A DNA stretch of 64,000 bases from positions 1-64,000 of the forward strand of contig NW_004190418.1 of assembly GCF_000224145.3 (NCBI RefSeq), given 5' to 3'. Shown here in pieces: positions 31,001 to 41,400 of the stretch. The DNA is from Ciona intestinalis (taxonomy: Eukaryota; Chordata; Ascidiacea; Phlebobranchia; Cionidae). Numbering within the stretch: position 1 is the first letter of the stretch; every line of letters starts with the position of its first letter. The position numbers and the translations under genes were made by a program. Below the pieces are notes generated by a model. The model searched no databases. It was not told the origin of the DNA and saw only the letters and a list, made by a program, of their open reading frames with translations.

Positions 31001-32012
31001 CCGTTTTGTCAGTAATATAGAAACACAATCACCCACAAAGTTACATACGTGGTAACTCGTAAGCGGGCACGAGGTGTATGAAACAGAACACCCGTGTTAT
31101 AACGACTGTAGTTGCCCCGCCGATAAATATTCACAAAACATTAATGTTGATATTAACATCCAGTGAAACAGCGATGACAATTGTTCCATGTAATATAACG
31201 AGGTCCATGTTGTCGCTTTCATCACTGTCACAATATATTCCCGATCGTTTGATGCAAGTATCACATCATAGACAGGTTGGTTGTGATGTCATAATTGTTT
31301 ATTTTTGTGATGTCATTATATAACTGAGGGGTAAATAAATATCAATAGCACCCCATATATAACATTAAACAACGCTGTTTTAGAGTTGTGAGGTTGGGAT
31401 TATTTAAATTTGTACCTGTACCATCTCCCCCCAACCTACTGTACCATCTTACCCCGCTCTACTGTACCATCTTACCCCGCCCATTAACCCCTATGTACCC
31501 AGGTCCCAACAATAGCCCGCAACAACCGTGACAGCGATTCCTTCACATCGGACTCGTTATCCTCGCTCTGCCAACCCGTGCCCATTATCTCATCCCGACC
31601 TCTGAACCTTGACCTTAAATCCCAGGAGTCAAAGGTCATGGGTTCAAGGGTGAAAGACCAAGGGTCAAAAGTTACTGTTACAATGTCAAAGGTCACAGAC
31701 CAAGGTTCAAAGGTCATGGACCAAGGGTCGAAGGTCACGGACCAAAGATCAAAAGTCACGGACCAAGGGTCAAAGGTCATGGACCAAGGGTCAAAGGTCA
31801 CCGAATCCATATCTCAGGATAGCAAGGCCATGGGGTCAGGGGTGATAGATGAAAAGGTCACAAACCCTAGTTGTTCCTACCACAAAGTAGTTGTTGAACC
31901 CTATATGACCTCCGACAGTGAGGATGACGTTTGGATGGAAGGTCATGACCCCAACAACAATAACTACAAGTGGGGTGAATCCCCAGACCTAGGAATTCCC
32001 CACGAACATTAG
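28024..32012 (+). CDS. WBP1/WBP1L-like WW-domain-binding membrane protein
   Basis: Six exons: 28024-28137, 28743-28845, 30290-30454, 30707-30839, 31164-31275, 31503-32012; 378 residues. N-terminal signal or anchor segment (FIVFRWFLFVFYV), a short Cys-rich luminal part (CNVGHCCEDDNCCTYYYELW), a TM helix WFWLIWGLIILMSCCCAYHH at about 73-92, then a cytoplasmic tail with YAKLPLYDDVIRIPPSGS and the WW ligand PPPY at 151-154. This order (Cys-rich, YYYELWWFWLIW, CCC, HHRR, PPPY) is the WBP1/WBP1L signature. WW partners in vertebrates include YAP and NEDD4 ligases. The last exon has heptapeptide repeats (KVTDQGS/KVMDQGS) not found in vertebrate proteins. Intron 2 holds a 125-126-bp satellite. Confidence 0.85.
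29098..30178 (+). repeat. 125-126-bp satellite, nine copies
   Basis: In intron 2 of the WBP1L-like gene. GTTGCCACTCCCATGCCCAC recurs at 29098, 29223, 29349, 29475, 29601, 29726, 29852, 29978 and 30103. Where the period is 126 (42 codons) one frame stays open across units, giving false long frames. Confidence 0.97.
30870..31128 (+). repeat. Most complete SINE copy, tRNA-derived head
   Basis: In intron 4 of the WBP1L-like gene. Head AGTGGTTAGGTACATGG and box B AGGTTCAAGGCTC (tRNA-like), body GGGCAAGACACTTAATGATA and ACTAATGGGTTGTCC, tail AAGTTACATACGTGGTAACT to GACTGTAGTTGCCCCGCC. About 255 bp. Confidence 0.85.
31640..31805 (+). repeat. In-frame 21-bp coding minisatellite (WBP1L-like)
   Basis: Units like AAGGTCACGGACCAAGGGTC encode KVTDQGS or KVMDQGS. 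About six units in the last exon, with open frames on both strands. Confidence 0.9.
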
Positions 32013-32366
32013 TTTTTTATATTTGCCTCATTGCCTTTCATGGAAGTTCCAAGTTGTGTGATGTCATAGTTACCTATTATTTATAGAGGTGCTTCTGTCT
32101 ATGACATCATAATATGCTGCCACACAATGGGAAGTATGACGTCATAACAACCAGACAATTATGTTTATGATGTCATCAGTATTGTTGATTGTAATAAAGT
32201 TCAATATGACATCACAAACACGTCATTGTTGTTGCTGCGCCCGGTGGTCGAAATCAGCGATTATTTTGCAACATATATTATTTCTATGAAACTGACGGAA
32301 CTATGATGATGTCAGTAACAATTATGATGTAATAACTTTAATGAGCAGGGGTTGATGATGTCATAA
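32013..32366. other. Spacer between convergent WBP1L-like and PTHR-like genes
   Basis: 353 bp with TGATGTCA, TGACATCA and one TGACGTCA: the switch point between the degenerated and the intact octamer block. No gene seen. Confidence 0.5.
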
Positions 32367-35300
32367 TTACATTGTATCTTGCTTTGTGACATCAGCTTTC
32401 GTAATAAACAAAGCTGTTTCGTCATCGGCAGTGACGTCATCGTGACGTACTGTGACATCACAGGTTTCCATTTTCTGAAAATCTGAAGAAATTCCGGAAT
32501 CTTCGTCACGTGGTGGTGACGTCACCGCTACGTCATTACCAGTGACATCCTGCGGAAAACTATCAGCAGGACACGTGATCTGCTGCAGGAAGTGACGTTC
32601 GATCGCGTTTTCGAATTCTCCCTCAGGTATTGTGACGTCACCATCTTCTCTAAAATGTGGATTTCCCTCAACCGTTACCTAAAATTACTTTAGTAAGTTC
32701 CGTCAGAATGATCATAATGACGTCATACCACGTGTTCATTGTTTGGATGTCGCGTCGTCAGTGACGTTTCTTGAATCATTGTTTCGTCATAAACTTGACA
32801 ACTCTGTCATAAACAACAATTCGTCAGTCACTGATAGGTTTATGACGTCTTAATACTTACTGTTACGTCATTGGTGTTCGAACATTCTGGCTTCTGATTG
32901 GTCAACGATTTGGTTTCGCTAACCACGTGGGTAGAAAGGGCATTGTTACGTAGGTTGCCACGCCCATTACTCTGTCCACCAATAGAAAGGCGAGCCTGGA
33001 ATCGCGATGATTTAATGAACGTTTATGACGTCATAATACGTACTTGTTGCGACGCCGAGCTGTTGAAACTTGTCAGCATTGTGACGGAAGAACGACTTCT
33101 TTCGCGTCGACCGCGTTTTATTTCGACGCTCAAATTAAATCTTTCCCAAGCTTTCCTGAACTCCGCTTGTACCTGTGTGACGTCATAATAATTAACCGGC
33201 ACAATTGTTACGTCACAATACCTCTCCGTTGCAGAAACAATAGATAATCGCGACGAAGAATCCCTGCAACAATGGAACAGCGTTTGCGAAGCTTTTGATA
33301 ATCTATTATGACGTCATACTTGAAAAGAATTGAAGAAAAGATCGAACGACATTCGAATGTCCCACCAAGTTCCAGATGAAATATCATCAGGCATCCCGAT
33401 GAAGACGATCGCATGAACTCCAAACATCGGGATCAACACCAACGTAGATTTCGCGAGTTTCCTACAAATTCGCGCGTTATTTATTATATTGTATTATGAC
33501 GTCGTACTTGTATTGTCTTCGATTGTCAGTTTTTCCGATAGGTCCGCGTTCCCGCATCTTGTACCAAAGCACTCGAATAATGTTGAGGAAAAGTAAGAAG
33601 TTTATCTAAAATATATTCGGTTACGTCACAATATATGACGTCATCAGTATATGACGTCATACATACCACATTAGCGACCACAATAGGACCATTGTAAATC
33701 CATTTGTACTCCGTCACTGCGATGTCCCAACATCTGTAAACAAAACGTGTTATGACGTCATAAGCTTTATTATGACGTCACACGAGCGTTATATGACGTC
33801 ATACTTACGCTGTGTCATCTAACTTGGCGCGAACAATCGCCCATGGAACGACGAATAGTATAGGGACACCTAGCGGAAGGTAATATAGTGAAGATTTCTA
33901 TGAATGTATGAAAATGGACTTACCCCAACCCGTTACACTAAACCTCCACAAATATTTCTTGTCGGAAAAAAACGCGACGAAAATCAAACTATGAAGATAC
34001 AAAGCTTCCACGAGAATCCAGTAATAATTTGTTGCAACGAAATAATGAAACAACGTCATCACCAGCTTACATCCAACCTATTACGTCATGCCTACGTCAG
34101 AACAATCACATACGTAATGTTGCTATAGTTACCAAATAAGAGCTTCTGTCAGCGTCTATTTCATCCACGCGATTCTTTAGCGCCTCTAGTGTCATTTCCC
34201 CATCCGGGGTGTTTATATCAAGAATCCCAGCTCCGTAATAAAGAACTCGATCTTTAACAAAGATGACGACGGCTCTCAATATAAAAGAAGCGAATAGATG
34301 CATGTGAATGTAGTTGCGTGTACAATGTAATCGCCTGTAACAGTACGTATTATGACATCACCCATGTTTATTGTTACGTGACCTTACTTGAAATAAGCGA
34401 GAATTATCATCGCGAAGACGAGAGCAACCAACGAAAAAGAATAACCGACCGTGTACAACTGGATAAAACTTTTCATTTTCGCCTGCGGGAAATCACCGGT
34501 TAGTTTGATGACGTCGTGCAATGTGACGTCATGATGACGCCATCAAGCCAAAGCAGCAAAGAATCAAACATGCAGTATGACGTCATGCATTATGATGTCA
34601 TGCAATATTACGTCATGGATCGTGATGTCATGCAGTGTGATGTCATGATGACGTCACGATGACGCGCTACTCACATCACCACCCCTCCTTATCATTTCCA
34701 CAACGTCCTCTTCCCTTGGTATATTACAACTGCCGTAATCGCTGAACGTTCGATTCGTGTCACGCACCATCGCCCATCTACCGTCACGTGAGCAATGACG
34801 TAACGCATGGCCTAGGAAACCGTCAATCACGTCACGGTTATGACGTCATGAATATGATTGTGACACAACTACCACAGCAAGCACGTCACACACACGCCTT
34901 ACACTGCCTCCAGCAAGTATCATATCGAACAAAGTCCCGGGTTCGGCCAAGTTGTTCGGACAACGACTGTAATCGTTCCATGTTCGGTTTGGTTCATTGA
35001 GGGAGGTATGCCATGTACCATCCGACATGCAATAACGATCTACTGTCTCTGCATAACATCCCCGGTTCAAATCCCACCACGATCAATCATTATTATCTTA
35101 TTTCTATGACACATGACCCCGTCATTATGACGAATCATCACGTGATAACCATCTGACATTCTATATATAGATCACATTATGACGTGGCGCGTAATTAATA
35201 GGATGTGCCAAAGCTATCAAAGTTCGATCAATGACGGCATCGTCCTATGACGTCATCATCCTATGACGTCATCAAGAAGAAATGCGTTACGTGTAACTCC

Positions 35301-35673
35301 AGACAAAACTATCAATCGAAATAAAAATATAATTCGCAATTTCGGCTTCTGCACATCCATATTAATTATGACGTCACAGATACCTGTATGATCGAAATCG
35401 ATGATGTATTCTGGACATGGGAGTCTCACCGTCCTACCGGGGGCGCTGTTGGGCCAACACGTGATCTTGTCCCACTCACCTTTGCAGTATGTTTCGTAAT
35501 AATTACCTGCGCATTATTACGTGTTCATGACGTCACATATATCCATTATGACGTCATATACCGTCTTTATCCTTGGGAGGCAACCCCGCTTCTAGATCTC
35601 GCTTACAATTCCTCTGAGCTTCCAACAACACCTCCATTACTTCTTGTAAGGTGGTTATTCCGTCATCAGCCAT
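32367..35673 (-). CDS. Parathyroid-hormone-receptor-like class B GPCR
   Basis: Seven-TM hormone receptor. Exons high to low: 35673-35562, 35506-35384, then 35042-34903 or 34811-34675 (alternatives), 34482-34388, 34334-34133, 34077-33924, 33869-33809, 33733-33667, 33605-33508, 33461-33320, 33263-33222, 33172-33044, 32995-32861, 32678-32367; about 603 residues. PTHR landmarks: [115 protein letters not shown]. The tail is long and Ser/Thr/Asp-rich. Starting at 35673 there is no clear signal peptide and no acceptor just upstream, so either none is made or an exon is missing. ECD and core identify the family; the ligand is unknown. Confidence 0.9.
34509..34668. repeat. Cluster of octamer motifs beside exon b
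   Basis: At least eight TGACGTCA/TGATGTCA/TTACGTCA motifs in 160 bp, several spaced 15-20 bp with TGCA or ATGCA between them, in the intron following exon b. Confidence 0.8.
34675..34811 (-). CDS. Alternative ectodomain exon 'b' of the PTHR-like gene
   Basis: 137 nt. Acceptor TTTCCTAG, donor GTGAGT. Encodes [20 protein letters not shown] then RTFSDYGSC, closely matching vertebrate PTHR GHAYRRC...NRTWANYSEC. Likely the default exon. Confidence 0.75.
34903..35042 (-). CDS. Alternative ectodomain exon 'a' of the PTHR-like gene
   Basis: 140 nt. Acceptor CAGAGACAG, donor GTAAGG. Encodes [20 protein letters not shown] then TWNDYSRC, the last third of the hormone-binding domain. Same entry phase (1) and exit phase (0) as exon b. 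The acceptor has a weak pyrimidine tract. Confidence 0.6.
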
Positions 35674-37593
35674 GTTGTTACGTCACAATCCCCTATTGTT
35701 TACAAACAAAACACTATTCTCATCTAACAAAGCAAATCTTGTTTCGCGATTATGACGTCACATCGAAACGCGCGCAATAAATAATGCATTATGGCCTTTG
35801 TGATACAACATTACGTCATAAACACAATAGCCGAGGGCGTTTGTTTGTGACATCACAATCGATATTAATTAAAAATCTTGAACTTATGATTGTGTCACGT
35901 GGTAACATCGACCAATCACGATTCACCAATCTCTTTCCATCCGCAGATGTGATCGCGATCGATTATGACGTCACAATCTCCATTATGCGAAAACAATCAG
36001 ATTTCATGACGTAATAATCACCCATTATGACCTCATAATACCAGATTTACGTCAGAATTACAAGACAATGCAAGTTATGCTACTTTGGCGATAGCCCTTT
36101 ATGACGTCACAAGCACATCGAGCGACTTCCTGCAAACTCAATAAGGCGTGACGAAAATGTAACAATGCCTATTATTAACAACATTTTGCGTCACAATGTA
36201 TCAAAAGGTGTTTATGACGTCATAACATGATATTCGAGAAGTTGATTGAACAATCGACATTGTGACGAACAATGGACACATTGTAACAATCGAAACATTA
36301 ACTCATCTTCCACTGTTACGTCATAGAAACCCTTTGTTTTAATATTCGATACAAAAATCTTGTGTTTCTATGACAACCATATATTTAAATGTGACGTCAC
36401 AATCTTGAAATTCCAATAAACATGTTTATCTGTGACGTAACAATCGATTGTTTCTCTACGTCATATAAACTTTTTTACCAAGTTTATTACGTCACAGACA
36501 TCCAACAATCATTTCAACTGTCATTGTTACGTCATAGTAAGTACTTCTACATCACAACACACGATAATCTACGTCATAATACACTTTCTAGATTCCTCAT
36601 TCTATATATGTCGTCACAAACCCGAACAAGATGTTATTATGACGCAACAAGTACTCGGTTGTTTCTCAACTGAGGGTCGCGGCAACAGCGATCGCAATGT
36701 AGTGTTTCCAGGTGAAACATGTCAGTGATGCCAGATTACATTTTTTTCTTCTTCAAAAAGTTGCCATTATTGCGCATGGCAACACTGGATTATATTGTTT
36801 AGGTTTATGTTTGGTCAACACTGGCTTCGAACTTATTGTTGGGCAACAATTGAACGCTTGTGACGTCACAGCAGGGTGCAACAATGGAGTGAAGTGGTTT
36901 CGAATACTTAAGACGAACAATCCTTATGCTGTCTACGTCACAATTAAAAGATTTGCACATTGCCACGTCATCAAGGCGATTATGATGTGTATAACGACGC
37001 CATTATTTAATCGCCACCGCGACGTGACAATAAGCAATGTCGTCATAATGTGTTCGTGTTATTGATATATTACGTCACAATTGGATATTAATGACGTCAG
37101 AATTAGAAACATTCAGCGCCACCACGCGATTTGAACGCAAATATTAACATCCTCAAGGTGTCGTTTAATTATGACGGGAAATAATCATTATGACGTCATA
37201 CCACTGCGATTGTCGATTAATCGCGATGTAAACGGTTGGGAATATTCCACAATAGGGTATTGTGACGTCACAATATACTTATCATTCTATTGTGACGTTG
37301 TTATTATAACAAACGATTCGCGCGAACTTCCATTCATGCTGTTTATGACGTGTTTATAAAAAACAAACAAACCAAGCAAACATCTGATCGATACGTCACA
37401 ATCCAACTTTTAAAAACGCTTTTATACTCTAAGTATGACGTCATAATTAACACACACGTCATCGAAAATTATTTATTCCCCGAAATCTATGATGACGTCG
37501 GATGGTGTTTATACAGGGGATCCCCCTACAGTAAACCAGCAGGTTAAAAACTTTCCGGAATTTTAGTTTCAAATATTTAGATTTCGCCAAAAA
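35674..37593. other. Octamer-rich divergent spacer
   Basis: 1.9 kb between the PTHR-like gene and the C8orf76-like gene. No exon supported; open frames here are short and unlike any family. Very high density of intact TGACGTCA, TTACGTCA and TGACGTAA. Confidence 0.6.
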
Positions 37594-38343
37594 ATGTCGG
37601 AAAGTTTTCATTTTAATTTTGGAGACGATTACTTTGAGACAAAACCGAGGAAAATAGTTCCGAATAAAAAGATTCGGTTCGAACCAAATGTTCGGAACCC
37701 TTTATGGTTTCAATGCGAAACCGATGACGCACAAACCATCAAATATTCGGCTGATTATTATTATTATAATGGCGATTATGAGTTAGCGTTAATTAAGTAT
37801 CGTTATTGTCTCGAAGTTGCCATGACAACCAACCGGACGTTGCTACGTGACGTCACAGAAGCCATTATTTGGTGTTTGGCGAAAACAAAGAACGATTTTG
37901 AAGAAAATTTGAAACTTTTTAAGGAAATGTCGTTGTCATCGACGCGTGACCAGCGAACTGTCGGTTTATTCATTGCCGTGGAAACTAAATTTAGCGAAAA
38001 TTCGGTGAAAAATATTTTGCTGAGTCATCAGTTTTACCCTGACCTCTGGTGGAAGTTGGGATGCTTGCTACTGTCCTCTAGTGGGGGCCTCGACGCTGCT
38101 TCGTGTTTCGTACGAGGATTGTGCTTAGCCGAGCGGAACGTTATTGTGACATCATCATTCGCAAAAAGTTTTAACGAAAAGCTTGTTTCGAAATTTAAGG
38201 AAAAAATTCAATTGTTTGATCCATTGTTAAAGGACTGTGATGTCATAATAATGAAACAAAAGATAATTAACAGAATTGACGAGGAAATTAATTGCCAACT
38301 TTCCGAGTTTAATGTTTCGTTTATAGACTGGTCACTGCCATAA
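37594..38343 (+). CDS. C8orf76-like TPR-type protein, single exon
   Basis: One open frame of 249 residues starting in good context (AAAAAATGTCGG). The block NPLWFQCETDDAQTIKYSAD, then YYYYNGDYELALIKYRYCLE, resembles the helical repeat region of vertebrate C8orf76 (PQWFYEE, then GDLAYRRQEYQKALQEY), and DLWWKLG matches its NPWNWGKLA. Paired helices suggest TPR-like packing. Function unknown. Family assignment rests on those short matches and is tentative. PMS2 starts 139 bp downstream with a splice acceptor 3 bp before its ATG, so the two are probably one operon. Confidence 0.6.
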   Translation: MSESFHFNFGDDYFETKPRKIVPNKKIRFEPNVRNPLWFQCETDDAQTIKYSADYYYYNGDYELALIKYRYCLEVAMTTNRTLLRDVTEAIIWCLAKTKNDFEENLKLFKEMSLSSTRDQRTVGLFIAVETKFSENSVKNILLSHQFYPDLWWKLGCLLLSSSGGLDAASCFVRGLCLAERNVIVTSSFAKSFNEKLVSKFKEKIQLFDPLLKDCDVIIMKQKIINRIDEEINCQLSEFNVSFIDWSLP

Positions 38344-38477
38344 AACATATGCATTTTAAATTTTGTTTTATGTGTAAAAGTGGGGTGCTGAAACATATGA
38401 TGTCACCCCATGTTTTCAAAGTTGGGGTGACGACATCCTAAACTTTTGTTTCTAATATTTATTGTTTTTAATATTTT

Positions 38478-38479
38478 AG
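38478..38479 (+). promoter_or_regulatory. Putative spliced-leader acceptor before PMS2
   Basis: GTTTTTAATATTTTAG ends 3 bp before the PMS2 ATG; no room for a UTR of its own, as expected after trans-splicing. Confidence 0.6.
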
Positions 38480-38482
38480 AAA

Positions 38483-41400
38483 ATGTCTATAATTGAAGCG
38501 ATTGATAAAAAGTCGGTTCACCAAATTTGTTCGGGTCAAGTTATCGTAGATTTGCCGACGGCTGTTAAGGAACTTGTGGAGAATAGTTTGGATGCTGGGG
38601 CTACTAATGTGGGTGGGTTCATAGATATCAGAAAAATTTATATATTCATAGAAATCTAATTAATTTGTTATTTTCATAGAAATCCGATTAAAATCGTTTG
38701 GATTGTTGTCGATTGAGGTAATCGACGACGGGCATGGGGTCGAGGAACGGAACTTTCATGGATTGAGTAATTATGAAGTTTTGATAATAATGAAGATATT
38801 ATAATTATTTTATTTGAACATAACCTCATTATATGGGGGAGGCTATTGTTGAGAGTTTGCCGATTGCTCCAAACACCCAGGGTGCATGTACGGCTGAACG
38901 GAAAGTTTTCCACATGCGACCAATAAGTGTTTACTTAGTTTATATGATGTTTATGTTCCAGCGATGAAACACCACACTTCGAAACTAACGAACTTTACCG
39001 ATCTCCGATTGGTTGAAACTTTTGGTTTCCGTGGAGAAGCGTTGAGTTCATTGTGTGCCGTGTGTGATGTCATAATATGCACAAAACATAACAATGCCAG
39101 GTTTGTTTTATTTATTAAATTGTAACTTATATATCGGCTGGAATGCAACTTCTGGGATAAATAATCAAAATATCCGATTCTAGTGTTGGAGGTTGGGGTG
39201 CTTAACCTGTATAATGACATCATATATATTATGACATCATATTTATTATGACATCATATCTATTATGACATCATATATATTATGACATCATATATATTAT
39301 GACATCATATATATTATGTCACAACAGTTCTGGCCACCGAATGTCGTTTAACCACGAAGGTCACATGACCTCCAAAACACCTTGTGCTCGACGAATCGGA
39401 ACATCTGTGATTTTACGAAACATTTTTTCAACCATTCCTGTACGACGAAAAGAATTTATGAAAAATATTAAAAAGGTGACAAAATAAATATTACTTAGCA
39501 GTAATAGATATATAAATACATTTAATTTAATATTTAAATATTTATATTTAATGAAAATCATATAAACCTGCATTAATAGAAATCTTATATTCCAGGAATA
39601 TTCAAAACTTTTAAACCTCGTAAGCGCTTATTGCGTCGTTTCAACGAGGGTGAAAATAACTTGCAGTAATGAGGTTTGTGATGTCATAGTTGAATTTATT
39701 ACATCATTTTAAAGTTTCAACACTTTTATTCAAGTAGTTTTTACCCGTAGCATGTTATAACGATTGTCGTTTTGCTGCAAGTTGCGCTTCGTTGTTTAAT
39801 TAACTTGGTCTCCGCTATCGGATTCGAGGAGATGAATAAACATTAATTTGTTTCTCAAACCGGATAACCTTTGTTTACATCAAGTATTATTACATTATAG
39901 TTTTAATTATGACATCACAATCAATAGACCGATGGAGGAAAGAAGACAACCTCGTTGTCAACAGGAGGCGCCACAACCATGGAGGAAAATATTATTTCTA
40001 TTTTTGGGTCGAAACAATTTCGTAATTTACAAGAATTCCGACAAGATATCCCAACACAAGAGGTCAGTGTTTGTTATTCAAGAGATCTGATTGGTTCGTT
40101 TGATTGCCATGAAAATGTTTAAAATGTTATCCTGTATGATAACAATGTGTGTAAGCCGCTGTATATAATAACGTAGTCGTTCATATTAATGATAAATATT
40201 ATTGTTCCGTTTCAGTCATGTGACACATACAACGTTAGTGTGGCTTCCGATTGGTCAATATTTAAACTCCACGGGTTTGTATCGGTGCCACGGCACGGAG
40301 CCGGACGATCGTCTCCTGACAGACAATTCTTCTTCGTTAATTCTCGACCAATCACGTTGCCGCGTTTGTCCAAGATTGTAAACGAGGTTTATCATAGATT
40401 CAACAGGTAATATGATTTCTATGGTGGGTAATATGATTTCTATGGTAATTGTCGGGAGTTATGGTTAGCGTGCCTCTTGATTAGAGGGTTATATGTTCAA
40501 GACTTCTTATTGATGTTATTTTTAGGTGGTTTATACGACCCATTACGTCGATAATATAATATATGATATCTATAATATAAAATATGATGTCTATAATATA
40601 TTTTATGATATCTATAATATAATATATGATATCTATAATATAATATATGATGTCTATAATATATTATATGATGTCTATAATATAATATATCATATCTATA
40701 ATATAATATATGATGTCTATAGACACCAGTTCCCGTTCATAGCGATAAACATAACGACCCGTCATGACTTAGTCGACGTCAACGTAACACCGGATAAACG
40801 GAAAGTTTTCTTTCAAAACGAGAACTTATTGTTTGCCATTATGACATCATCGATGACACAACTTTATTCGCTCGACGGTTGCCATGAGGTTGGCTCCACT
40901 GAGTGTTCAATAAGTTTGCCGTGCAGGTTTGTTTTTTCTATGTTTCTGATATAAACATAAGATGTTTATCTCATGTTCAGATCTCCAAGCGTCACGGAAA
41001 CTTCTCAAACTTTTTCTCCATTGTCCTCGTTCCGAAGAACAATGGGTGATGATGTCATCAATAGTGACATCACAAAGCCTCGGAAACGATCGGCAAGTTT
41101 TGCGACAAAAGTTGCAAAACAACCACGACTAGACAAATTTGTGATGACTCAGCATAAAGTGACATCACAATGTTGGCCAGTGTTGCCAGACCAAAACAAT
41201 GAACGATCAGTGTTGCCAGATCAAAGTAATGGACAACAAGTGTTGCCAGACCAAAACAATGAACGACCAGTGTTGCCAGATCAAAGTAATGGACAACCAG
41301 TGTTGCCAGATCAAAATAATGGACGACCAGTGTTGCCAGATCAAAGTAATAGACAACCAGTGTTGCCAGATCAAAATAATGAACGACCAGTGTTGCCAGA

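Noticed and set aside
35050-35080. Plus-strand GGTTCAAATCC resembling a tRNA box B
   Set aside because: The T-stem does not pair, and the region overlaps the alternative PTHR-like exon; no cloverleaf could be drawn.
35674-37593. Several 60-120-codon frames between the PTHR-like and C8orf76-like genes
   Set aside because: No family resemblance, no consistent splice sites; they follow from octamer-rich sequence.
39596-39665. GTAATG donor for PMS2 exon 5
   Set aside because: It breaks the phase with exon 6; the GTTTGT donor after 39673 keeps phase 0 and the conserved protein.
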